Shown here piece by piece: positions 53,503-61,273 of a stretch of 64,000 bases of DNA (position 1 is its first letter; every line of letters begins with the position of its first letter). The DNA comes from NVTR01 sp036479015. GTDB taxonomy: Bacteria; Pseudomonadota; Alphaproteobacteria; Rhodobacterales; Rhodobacteraceae. The translations under genes were made by a program, and so were the position numbers. The notes beneath the pieces are model-generated. The model searched no databases. It saw only the letters and a list, made by a program, of their open reading frames with translations, and had not been told where the DNA came from. Where the stretch lies: contig JAZGFB010000018.1 of NCBI GenBank assembly GCA_036479015.1, positions 62,001 through 126,000 of the forward strand, written 5' to 3'.

Positions 53503-53716
53503 GTTTTCACCACGGGGCGCTAAAAGTAGGCGGACACCGCGGCGTTACATAGCACAGGTTTGGACTTGGTATCGGTAAATTTGGCCGCAGGTTGCGCCGC
53601 GCTTTGCGCGTCGCGGGGCGATTTTTCTGCGAAAAATCGAGTGCCTCCGGCGGGGATATTTATGGAACCAAGATATTTAGAGCGTTTTCGTCTGTAGTCA
53701 TGTTTTCACCACGGGG
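53503..53716. repeat. 15-bp direct repeat bracketing an intergenic segment
   Basis: GTTTTCACCACGGGG occurs at 53503-53517 and again at 53702-53716, same orientation, 199 bases apart. The enclosed DNA carries a hairpin and a dispersed-repeat motif. It may mark an insertion or a past slippage/recombination event. Confidence 0.6.
53619..53675 (+). repeat. Hairpin plus dispersed Rhodobacterales extragenic repeat, copy 1
   Basis: A perfect 9-bp hairpin (CGATTTTTC-TGC-GAAAAATCG, 53619-53639) is followed at 53643 by GCCTCCGGCGGGGATATTT. The same 19-base core recurs at 55504. I recall this motif between genes in many Roseobacter genomes; that is memory, not a search. Confidence 0.6.
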
Positions 53717-53740
53717 TGGGCCACCAGTGGTAGGTTTGAT

Positions 53741-53983
53741 TTGTTTGGGGGCAGGGCCCTGATCCGAGACTATGGTGTTATCCCCTACTTGAACCGCGTT
53801 TCGCAGACCAGAGGTGGTCGAATTTTAGCTATTGAATTTTACCCGGGTGAGTTGGTCCATGAATGGGAAAGCTTTGATGTGTTTTTGTCTAGTGAAATCA
53901 AACGACTGAATTCGATTGTGGCCGATGATGGAACTGTTTTGAACTTGGATGCCTGGGCCGATTACAATTGGGATGTAGCATAG
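53741..53983 (+). pseudogene. Possible gene remnant, unrecognised
   Basis: An 80-codon frame with only a TTG start. It is open upstream to about 53681 but has no ATG or GTG there. The translation (GRILAIEFYPGELVHEWESF, then DVFLSSEIKRLNSIVADDGT and LDAWADYN) looks protein-like and is lower in GC than its neighbours. It sits immediately after the direct repeat, so it may be the 3' end of a gene destroyed by rearrangement. The 150 bases after it show only a C tract and no gene. Family unknown. Confidence 0.3.
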
Positions 53984-54132
53984 TTTAGGTAATCTCGGGC
54001 ATCTGCCAACATGCCAACCTTCTACCCCCCCCCAACCAGAATGCTCGCCAACGGCCCGCGCCCTCACTTATTGTTGGTTTGAGGTGCGATTTCCAGCGGA
54101 GGGTGCTGCGGCGCTACTGCAGGCGCCAGACC

Positions 54133-54822
54133 CTAACCCCGGTTCAGCCGATGGAACAGATGGGTGAAGGTGGCCGCCCCCAGGATCGGCACCAACAGGT
54201 TGATCACCGGAATGCTTAGGGGCACCGCCATCAGCGCCCCAGCCAGCCAGATCTGTCCCAAATGGGCGCGCCACATATCACGTGCCTGTTGGCGGCCCAT
54301 GCGGCGCATGGCGACCAGCTGAAAATATTCCCGGCCCAACAGATACCCGTTCAACCCCCAAAAAATCAGCGGCGCGGCGGGTGCAAACAGTAAATACAGC
54401 ACCAGAGCTGCGATATTTGCACCAATCAGCACAGCCAAAAACCGCGCTGTGTCCTGTAATGCCTGGGCCCAGGAAACGGTGCCTGCGGCGGCCAGATGCG
54501 GATAGTGGCGTTCCTCTACCGCATCGGCCACATCATCTAGAAACAGCGAAGTGAACGCCGATGCCACCGGCACCATCAGGAAAACTGAGAGAACCAGCAT
54601 CAACAGGATCGAGGCACCCGATATCAGGTTATCAACCCAGGTGACGGTACCGAGCCAAGGCAGGGCAACACTTTCTGGTGCGAGCCATGAGATCAGCCAT
54701 AAGACCGACCCGTAAACCCCAAACAGTAACGCGAGGGTCAGGCCAATTCCCAACAGTAACACCCGGCGAAACCGGTGGTCACCCAATTGCGCCAGGGCCT
54801 TAAGAAAATCTGTAAAAATCAT
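54133..54822 (-). CDS. EI24/CysZ-like membrane protein
   Basis: A 229-aa membrane protein with four hydrophobic regions. The FLDDVADAVEERHYP segment and NGYLLGREYFQLVAMRRMG are the EI24 (DUF540) marks. E. coli CysZ is a sulfate channel; most other members are uncharacterised, so sulfate transport is only possible here. ATGA overlap couples it to the nitroreductase gene upstream. Confidence 0.88.
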   Translation of the reverse strand: MIFTDFLKALAQLGDHRFRRVLLLGIGLTLALLFGVYGSVLWLISWLAPESVALPWLGTVTWVDNLISGASILLMLVLSVFLMVPVASAFTSLFLDDVADAVEERHYPHLAAAGTVSWAQALQDTARFLAVLIGANIAALVLYLLFAPAAPLIFWGLNGYLLGREYFQLVAMRRMGRQQARDMWRAHLGQIWLAGALMAVPLSIPVINLLVPILGAATFTHLFHRLNRG

Positions 54823-55397
54823 ACGCTTTTCCAGGTTATTTTTTGTGCGATATCAGGGCGGGGCCGCTCGGGGGGCGGGTTGCGTTCGGTGCCCAGAAAT
54901 ATCAACCCGGCGATGGTTTCACCGCCTGCCAACCCCAGGCCCTGGGTGACAAATTCCTGGTCATGGCTGGCCCAGCCGCTAAGCCAGTTTGCCCCCCAGC
55001 CCGACGCCAGCGCGGCGTTCAGCAACGACAGGCAAACCGCCCCGGCGGAATACAGCTGTTCAATTTCGGGCACTTTTTCAGACGCCATAGGGCTGGCGAT
55101 TACGGCCACGGCAAGTACCCCGTCACGGTATTGCGCCACCCCCTTGGCCCGTTTGCCCGGCTCAATCGCCAATGCATCGCCCCGTGATTGCGCCAGATCA
55201 GCCAGCCGTTTCAGGGCCGGTTCGCGCAGCACGATCAGGCGCCAAGGTTCCAGTTTGCCATGGTCCGGAACCCGCAAAGCGGCGGTCATAATGCCAGACA
55301 GTTCATCGGCACTGGGCACCGGCGCCTGCAGGGTCTTGCCCGGGCAAGACCGGCGCAACAGCAGAAACTTTAGGGCCTCAGGGTTGGGTGTTGGCAT
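54819..55397 (-). CDS. Nitroreductase family protein
   Basis: A 192-aa FMN-dependent oxidoreductase. Marks: the FMN-binding RRSCPGK near residue 15, AALRVPDHGKLEPWRLIVL, and GLIFLGTERNPPPERPRPD at the end, as in the YdjA-type small nitroreductases. Substrate unknown. AAGGAG precedes ATG 55397; the open frame to 55472 runs into the repeat region. Confidence 0.92.
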   Translation of the reverse strand: MPTPNPEALKFLLLRRSCPGKTLQAPVPSADELSGIMTAALRVPDHGKLEPWRLIVLREPALKRLADLAQSRGDALAIEPGKRAKGVAQYRDGVLAVAVIASPMASEKVPEIEQLYSAGAVCLSLLNAALASGWGANWLSGWASHDQEFVTQGLGLAGGETIAGLIFLGTERNPPPERPRPDIAQKITWKSV

Positions 55398-55503
55398 ATG
55401 CGGGCTCCTTTCGTCCCATGTCGGGGTTTTGCGCAATGGCTTCAAGGGGGCATTGGTAAATTGAGGCACCAAAGGGTGCCATTATTTTTAGCCCTTCCGG
55501 CGA

Positions 55504-55540
55504 GCCTCCGGCGGGGATATTTTTGAAAAGGTGAAAATGG
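55504..55540 (+). repeat. Dispersed extragenic repeat, copy 2
   Basis: GCCTCCGGCGGGGATATTT starts at 55504, identical over 19 bases to the copy at 53643, and here continues with TTGAAAAGGTGAAAATGG. A partial TCCGGCG copy precedes it. It lies between the nitroreductase promoter and the 3' end of the ABC operon. Confidence 0.6.
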
Positions 55541-55641
55541 GGGCAAGGCAAATATGTCCAACACCTGGATGCAGGCAGGCCCAGATTTGCAGCTGGCCAG
55601 GGCATCGATCTTGATCATTCCACGCGGGTGGCGCCAATTGG

Positions 55642-56703
55642 CTAGCCCGCAATCACCACGGCTGCGTCAGTGTTTACAGCCAGATTAACCCGTGACCCCG
55701 CATCAAACCATTTTGCCCCTGCGCGGTGGCTTTCATCCACCACCATTTCTATACCGGCGGCATCGATCAGATACCGCATCTGGCTGCCCAGAAACTCTCG
55801 GTGTTTGATGGTGCCGCTGATGGTGCGCGGGCCATTCTTGGCTTCAATAGATATGTTTTGCGGGCGCAGGACGATAGAACCAGAACCGGTTTCAGCAGAT
55901 CCGATGGCCAGAATGTCACCGGTTTGGGTTGTGAAAATAAAACCTTCAGCAGTTTTCGTGACATCGCCTTTCAAAATGTTGGCAGTGCCAAGGAAATCGG
56001 CCACAAACAAATTGGCGGGTGTGTCATACAATTCCTGCGGTGAGCCGATTTGCTGGATCACGCCGCCATCAAGCACTGCCATGCGGTCAGAGGTTGTGTT
56101 GGCTTCTTCCTGATCGTGGGTCACAAAAATTGTGGTCAGTCCCAGCTTGCGTTGCAGCGCCAGCAATTCGCGGCGCATTTCAACCCGAAGAGATGCATCA
56201 AGGTTTGAAAGTGGTTCGTCCAGCAGCAAAATCTTGGGTTCAACCACGACCGTGCGGGCCAGTGCGATACGTTGTTGTTGACCGCCTGATAATTGGTTGG
56301 GCATCCGCTCCGCCAGATGGGCAAGGCCGACAAGTTCCAGTGCCGCATCAACTTTGGAGCGGATCACCGCCTTGTTTTCTCGACGTTCTTGCAGGCCAAA
56401 ACCGACATTGTCACGCACCGACATATGTGGCCACAGCGCATAAGACTGGAAAACCATGCCGACATTACGCTTCCATGGTTGCAGGTCCAGCACATCTTTG
56501 CCGCCAATTTCGATGCTGCCTGAGGGACGCGGCCCAAACCCTGCAATGGCGCGTAACAGGGTGGATTTCCCGGAACCAGACGGCCCTAGGAAAGCAAAGA
56601 ACTCACCGGGTTTTATGCTTAGGTTCACACCGCTCAAAACTTCAGTATCCCCAAAGGAAAGATGCAGATTGTCGATTTCTATGCCCTGTTTTTCAGTGGT
56701 CAT
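55642..56703 (-). CDS. ABC transporter ATP-binding protein (FbpC/PhnT-like)
   Basis: A 353-aa importer ATPase. Walker A GPSGSGKST (40-48), Q-loop VGMVFQSYALWPHMSV, signature LSGGQQQR (138-145), Walker B ILLLDEPLSNLD and the H-loop TIFVTHDQEEA are intact. A C-terminal TOBE domain (about 235-353) is typical of ferric, polyamine or phosphonate importers. GGGAG precedes ATG 56703. Last gene of the ABC operon (binding protein, permease, ATPase). Confidence 0.93.
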   Translation of the reverse strand: MTTEKQGIEIDNLHLSFGDTEVLSGVNLSIKPGEFFAFLGPSGSGKSTLLRAIAGFGPRPSGSIEIGGKDVLDLQPWKRNVGMVFQSYALWPHMSVRDNVGFGLQERRENKAVIRSKVDAALELVGLAHLAERMPNQLSGGQQQRIALARTVVVEPKILLLDEPLSNLDASLRVEMRRELLALQRKLGLTTIFVTHDQEEANTTSDRMAVLDGGVIQQIGSPQELYDTPANLFVADFLGTANILKGDVTKTAEGFIFTTQTGDILAIGSAETGSGSIVLRPQNISIEAKNGPRTISGTIKHREFLGSQMRYLIDAAGIEMVVDESHRAGAKWFDAGSRVNLAVNTDAAVVIAG

Positions 56704-56722
56704 CGTAGTCTCCCTAGAGATG

Positions 56723-58453
56723 TTATTGCGTGTCGCCGGTTGATCTGAGTTTTTTGTCACGCTCGATAATCAACTGAGACATAATCATGCCAATCGCCAC
56801 CAAAATTACCGCAACAATACCAAGCGCCGCCCCGGCACCGCGCCCCGACGGGGTTTGCATGAATAGGTAAATACCATAGGCCAACGGCGCGTCAGAATTA
56901 GAGCTTACCAGCATGATAGTGGCGGACAGTTCCACCGCGGCGGTGGCAAAGCTGGTGACAAAACCGGCCAGAATACCGGCTGACATCAGCGGAATAACAA
57001 CCCGCTTGATAGTGCGGAATTTATTGGCGCCAAGGCTTTCGGCAGCCTCTTCCAAGGCACTACTAACCTGTTGGAGTGCTGCTGTGCAGGCCCGCAAAGC
57101 ATAGGGTAAACGCCGGATCATCAGCGCAAGCGCAATGATCACCCACCAGCTTGCCATAGGCTCGTTTGAGAAAGGTATATTGACGCCGTGGAACATCCGC
57201 AGATAGCCAATACCAAGCACAACCCCCGGCACCGCCAATGCGGCCGTGGCCAAATAATCCAGCGCGTTGCGGCCAAAGATATTTGTGCGCAGCACGATAT
57301 AGGCAATCATAGTGCCGATAATCACATCCGCCGTGGCCGCCAGGCCTGCGTAAAGCAACGTGTTGGTAATATAGTCCTTGGACCCATCCCACATCGTTAC
57401 ATAATTGGCAAAAGTATAAGCATCCGGCAGTGGCGCATAGGACCAGATTGTGCCGAATGACAGCAGCAGCAGGCCGATATGCGGTGACAACACAAGCAAT
57501 AGAATGAACCCGACAGCCGCATATGCGAGGGCCTTTTCCGAGAAAAGCAGATCGCGCTTGGACATGCCGCCACCGCCCTTTTGCACGGTTGCGTAATCTT
57601 TACCGTGCATGAACAGGAATGAGGCCCAAAGAGAGAAAATTGAGAACACCACAAGAATACAGGAAATCACATAACCCATTGGGTCGCTGATCCCGATCGA
57701 GGATATTCGCAGGAAGGCTTGCGGGGCCAGCATGTTGTTGACGTTCAGCAGCAGCGGCGTGCCAAGGTCGTCAAAAACCTTGATGAACACCAGCGCCGCA
57801 CCGGCAATATAACCGGGCATCGCCAGCGGAAACACAATACGCCGAAACAGGCGCATGCCTGATGAGCCAAGGTTTTGCGCGGCCTCTTCCATCGAGCGGT
57901 CAATATTGCGCAACGAGGCCGATAGATTTATCAGAATAAACGGGAAATAATGGATCGATTGCACCAGAATAACGCCGTTCAGCCCCTCCATAAACGGGAT
58001 CGAGACACCAAAATTATCGCGCAGCAACAGATTGACGCTGCCATTACGACCAAAAATCAACTGCATCGCAACAGCACCAACAAAGGGCGGCATGATCAGG
58101 GGAATAAAGCCAAGGCTTTGAATGATGATCGAGCCACGAAAGTTAAAGCGCGTGGTAATATATGCCAGCGGCATGGCGATAACGGTGGCCATGATCACCG
58201 ACACAGAGGAGACATAAAACGAGTTCCAGAAGCTTTCGCGAAATAGCGATGTCCGGAAGAAATCGACAAAGTTTTGTAGCGTCAACGCCCCAGTGGCGGG
58301 GTCTTGAAAGGCGACAAAAATTACAATCGCAACCGGAACAATCAAAAGCCCGATCAGCATCAGGGCGATCAGTATGGCCACCAGTTTTATGCCACTGACT
58401 TTTGGAACTAAAAATCTGGGCAGGCGCTCGGCAAGGGCTTGGTTGGTCGACAT
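56723..58453 (-). CDS. ABC transporter permease, two fused domains (FbpB/AEP type)
   Basis: A 576-aa inner-membrane protein made of two BPD_transp_1 halves, about twelve hydrophobic segments. EAA loops are visible in each half: MEEAAQNLGSSGMRLFRRIV and LEEAAESLGANKFRTIKRVV. Fused permeases of this size occur in ferric-iron and in 2-aminoethylphosphonate importers. The N-terminal MSTNQALAERLP start at 58453 has GGAG upstream. It lies 19 bases before the ATPase. Confidence 0.92.
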   Translation of the reverse strand: MSTNQALAERLPRFLVPKVSGIKLVAILIALMLIGLLIVPVAIVIFVAFQDPATGALTLQNFVDFFRTSLFRESFWNSFYVSSVSVIMATVIAMPLAYITTRFNFRGSIIIQSLGFIPLIMPPFVGAVAMQLIFGRNGSVNLLLRDNFGVSIPFMEGLNGVILVQSIHYFPFILINLSASLRNIDRSMEEAAQNLGSSGMRLFRRIVFPLAMPGYIAGAALVFIKVFDDLGTPLLLNVNNMLAPQAFLRISSIGISDPMGYVISCILVVFSIFSLWASFLFMHGKDYATVQKGGGGMSKRDLLFSEKALAYAAVGFILLLVLSPHIGLLLLSFGTIWSYAPLPDAYTFANYVTMWDGSKDYITNTLLYAGLAATADVIIGTMIAYIVLRTNIFGRNALDYLATAALAVPGVVLGIGYLRMFHGVNIPFSNEPMASWWVIIALALMIRRLPYALRACTAALQQVSSALEEAAESLGANKFRTIKRVVIPLMSAGILAGFVTSFATAAVELSATIMLVSSNSDAPLAYGIYLFMQTPSGRGAGAALGIVAVILVAIGMIMSQLIIERDKKLRSTGDTQ

Positions 58454-58503
58454 GGGGCTGGCTCCGGTGAAGGGCAATGGCAAGGCAAAGCAAAGGTAGG
58501 GGT

Positions 58504-58532
58504 GTCCGGCCCCTGTTGTTCAGGGGCCGGAC
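58504..58532 (-). promoter_or_regulatory. 12-bp perfect hairpin between binding-protein and permease genes
   Basis: GTCCGGCCCCTG-TTGTT-CAGGGGCCGGAC, with no T run after it. It stands directly behind the binding-protein stop. Such hairpins typically protect the upstream mRNA from 3' decay, allowing more binding protein than permease. Confidence 0.7.
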
Positions 58533-58539
58533 AGGGCAA

Positions 58540-59868
58540 TTACATCGCAGAGGCCTGCTCGGCCAGTTCACGGGCACGGCCATAGTTTGCTACAACCATC
58601 GCATCCCATTCCTGCTCGATCTCCGCCTGACGCGGGCCAACTTCATCAGTTGCCTTTTTGCGTTTCTTGGTAAAGATACCCGCAAAATCCGCATCAAGGC
58701 TGGTGGCCTCGGCTATCGGGCTTGCCTCGATCAAAGCACGTGCTTCAGCGATCAGCGCCATAGCTTCGGCATTGCTGCCATCCGCGTGTTTGGCTTCGGC
58801 GTCCTGAATGGCACCCACAGCAGCGCGCAGATCGTCAAGGCGGTAGGTGATCATCACGTCAAACATGGCGTTAACCAGATTATACCGCGCACCGGACTTT
58901 GCGACATCAAAGCTGACCGCAGCACCGATTGAGCTATCCATAAACGGGTTTGGAAAGCCTTCAGGCGCGTTGTCATATGTTGCCGGATTGATCGGCAGAC
59001 GCATGATTGCAGGGTCAAGCAGTACTTCCTGACCGGCTGGTGTCAGCAGATATTCAATGAAGGCAACCGCCGCATCAGAATTTGGTGCATCTTTGACAAC
59101 CGCAATATTGGCCGGGACCAGTGCTGTTGTCGTCGGATAGGCAAAATCAACCGGAAAGCCAGAGGCTTTGGACGAGAAGCCAAAGAAATCGATGACAATG
59201 CCCAGGCCAAAGTTTCCGGTGTTAACGCCGTCCGGCACACCAAATGAGCGCTCGGTCACGGTGGCAAAGTTGCCTGCAATCCATTTCCATTCCGCCCAGC
59301 CAGCATCCCAGCCTTCGCCCTGCAACAGGGTTTCAACGGTCAGGTGGGTGGTGCCGGAACGCGACGGCGCAGACATGCCGACATGACCGTGGTATTCGGT
59401 GTTTTTCAGGTCAGCCCATTCGCGTGCCGGCTCCAGATCATTGGCCGCAAGGTAACGCTCGTTCCACATGATGCCATAACCCGCAGCTGCAAAACCGTAA
59501 TAGTAGCCGTCCGGATCATTCAACGGATAAGAGCCGATGATGTCAGGAATGCCTTCGGAAGTGACCGCAACAGTCGCCAGCAGACCATCGTTTTTCAGAA
59601 CTTCAAACGCATCCGGCGCGGAAGCCCAAAAAACATCAGCCGTGTTTTGGCCGGCAATTTCCTGAATGTATTTCACCCCCGCCGACGTTTTCTTGTTTAG
59701 GATTTCAAGGTCATATCCCGGGTTTGCCGCCTCAAAAGCTGCTTCAATCGGGGTTGTCATACTGTCGGGGAATGACGTGATAACAACGATGGTTTCCTGT
59801 GCATTAGCAGCACCTGCTGCCGCAATAAAAGAAATTGCAGCCGCAGAGCCGCGCAAATAATTCTTCAT
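58540..59868 (-). CDS. ABC transporter periplasmic substrate-binding protein
   Basis: A 442-aa exported protein; signal peptide MKNYLRGSAAAISFIAAAGA is cut near ANAQ. The body is an iron/phosphonate-type binding protein: ETIVVITSFPDSMTTPIEAA, NKKTSAGVKYIQEI, YYYGFAAAGYGIMWNERYL and RSFGVPDGVNTGNFGLGI. A C-terminal helical extension of about 100 residues (from the LRAAVGAIQDAEAKHADG part onward) makes it longer than FbpA types. It is clearly related to the partial binding protein at 63234. Substrate unknown. Confidence 0.9.
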   Translation of the reverse strand: MKNYLRGSAAAISFIAAAGAANAQETIVVITSFPDSMTTPIEAAFEAANPGYDLEILNKKTSAGVKYIQEIAGQNTADVFWASAPDAFEVLKNDGLLATVAVTSEGIPDIIGSYPLNDPDGYYYGFAAAGYGIMWNERYLAANDLEPAREWADLKNTEYHGHVGMSAPSRSGTTHLTVETLLQGEGWDAGWAEWKWIAGNFATVTERSFGVPDGVNTGNFGLGIVIDFFGFSSKASGFPVDFAYPTTTALVPANIAVVKDAPNSDAAVAFIEYLLTPAGQEVLLDPAIMRLPINPATYDNAPEGFPNPFMDSSIGAAVSFDVAKSGARYNLVNAMFDVMITYRLDDLRAAVGAIQDAEAKHADGSNAEAMALIAEARALIEASPIAEATSLDADFAGIFTKKRKKATDEVGPRQAEIEQEWDAMVVANYGRARELAEQASAM

Positions 59869-59891
59869 GTTTTTCTCCCAGTTTCAGGCGA

Positions 59892-59910
59892 TTTCACTCC
59901 GCCAGTGAAA
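59892..59910 (-). promoter_or_regulatory. Perfect inverted repeat in the leader of the ABC operon
   Basis: TTTCACT-GGCGG-AGTGAAA on the minus strand: two 7-base arms, 5-base spacer, about 25 bases before the binding-protein start. A weak promoter (TTGCAC-N17-TATCCA) lies just upstream. It may be an operator or a hairpin close to the ribosome-binding site. The rest of 59869-60004 is non-coding. Confidence 0.5.
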
Positions 59911-60004
59911 GATGGATAGGGTGGAATTTTAGACAGTGCAAAAAATTGGGAAACCCACCGCGAACCGGGCGGATTGGGTTATAATTGACCCGATAAATTG
60001 GACA

Positions 60005-61273
60005 TTATTGACCCTTTTCCAAAAGGCCAACCGCCCGCATCCGCAGATAAAACCGTTTGCGTGGAATTTTCAGGTTGGCCGCAGCTTCACCTTTTTGCCC
60101 GCCCGATTGCACCAGCGCTGCCTGCAAAAGCTCTCGCTCAAAATCGCGCATGGCGTCATCATAGGGTTTGCTTGTGGCGGCCTCTGCCATTCCTGCAGGG
60201 GTGAATTGGACCTTCAGACCGATGACCAAACGTTCGGCCATGTTCCTTAGTTCACGCACATTCCCCGGCCAATGGTGGGTTTTGAATGGCCGCAGGTCAT
60301 CCGCCGTTACGTCAGGCAGTTTTCGCTGGAACCGGCTTGCAGCCTCTCGAACGAAAAATTCCAGCAATACAAAAACATCATTGCCGCGTTCGCGCAGCGG
60401 CGGCAGCAATATTTCGGCGACATTCAAACGGTAATAAAGGTCGGGCCTAAGCCGCTCTGCTGCGGTTGCTTGGCTCTCTGATGTTGCGGCAATGATCCGT
60501 GGCATATTCCCGGCATGGATCATCTCTACAAACCTCATTTGCAGTGACGCTGGCAGTTCGGTCACGCCGTCCAAAAACAATGTGCCACTCTTTGCACGGA
60601 TGATTGCGCCTGGGCTATTTTCATCAACTAAGCACATTTTGTGGTCAAAGTTTTCGGGGGTTAAGTCTGAGCAGCTCACCACAACAAACTCACCTTTTGC
60701 AATGGATTGGTCATGCAAGCACCGCGCAGCCAGTTCCTTGCCGGTGCCGCTTTCGCCATAAATCAGCACATTAACCGCCAGCGGCGCGACATTTACAATT
60801 TCGCTTCGGCATTGGCGCATAACCTTGGATCGCCCAAGCAATCGGGCGCGAATATCACCGCCTTTGGCCATCCGGCTGCGCAGCCGTTTGTTCTCAAGCT
60901 GGAGCTGGCGCAACTTTAGGGCGCGCCGCAGCACCGAGATTAGAAATTCCGGCGCGGCTGGCTTTTCCACATAGTCAAACGCCCCAAGCTTCATGGCTTT
61001 GATTGCCGAAGAAATTTCACCATGTCCGGTAATCATCACCACCGGAATGTCGCTGCTAAGTTTTTCCACTTCTCCCAGCAGGTCAAACCCGGTCATGCCC
61101 GGCATGCGAATATCCGAAATGATAACGCCCTCCCACTCGGGGTCCAGCTCATCCAACATTTCGCCACCACTGGAAAACGCCTGCGCGGCAATTTTTTCCA
61201 TCTCGAATGTTTCCATCATCGCTTCGCGCAAATCGGCATCATCATCGACAAGATAAACTTGTGGCGTTGTCAT
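60005..61273 (-). CDS. NtrC/DctD-type response regulator with degenerate AAA+ domain (PgtA-like)
   Basis: A 422-aa regulator. The receiver domain has D10-12, phospho-acceptor D54 (ISDIRMPGM) and K104. The AAA+ domain keeps Walker A GESGTGKE (173-180) and LRPDLYYRLNVAEILLPPLR. However, the stretch where GAFTGA should lie reads HKMCLVDENSPGAIIRAKSG, and Walker B is LFLDG, with Gly in place of the catalytic Glu. The C-terminal Fis-type HTH (AAANLKIPRKRFYLRMRAVG) is present. It most likely controls the neighbouring ABC operon; the kinase at 61270 is the partner (ATGA overlap). Confidence 0.9.
   Translation of the reverse strand: MTTPQVYLVDDDADLREAMMETFEMEKIAAQAFSSGGEMLDELDPEWEGVIISDIRMPGMTGFDLLGEVEKLSSDIPVVMITGHGEISSAIKAMKLGAFDYVEKPAAPEFLISVLRRALKLRQLQLENKRLRSRMAKGGDIRARLLGRSKVMRQCRSEIVNVAPLAVNVLIYGESGTGKELAARCLHDQSIAKGEFVVVSCSDLTPENFDHKMCLVDENSPGAIIRAKSGTLFLDGVTELPASLQMRFVEMIHAGNMPRIIAATSESQATAAERLRPDLYYRLNVAEILLPPLRERGNDVFVLLEFFVREAASRFQRKLPDVTADDLRPFKTHHWPGNVRELRNMAERLVIGLKVQFTPAGMAEAATSKPYDDAMRDFERELLQAALVQSGGQKGEAAANLKIPRKRFYLRMRAVGLLEKGQ

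Noticed and set aside
59869..60004. Sigma54 promoter for the ABC operon
   Set aside because: No GG-N10-GC pair with the right context was found on the minus strand; the closest T-rich TTGC lies at the wrong distance from any GG.
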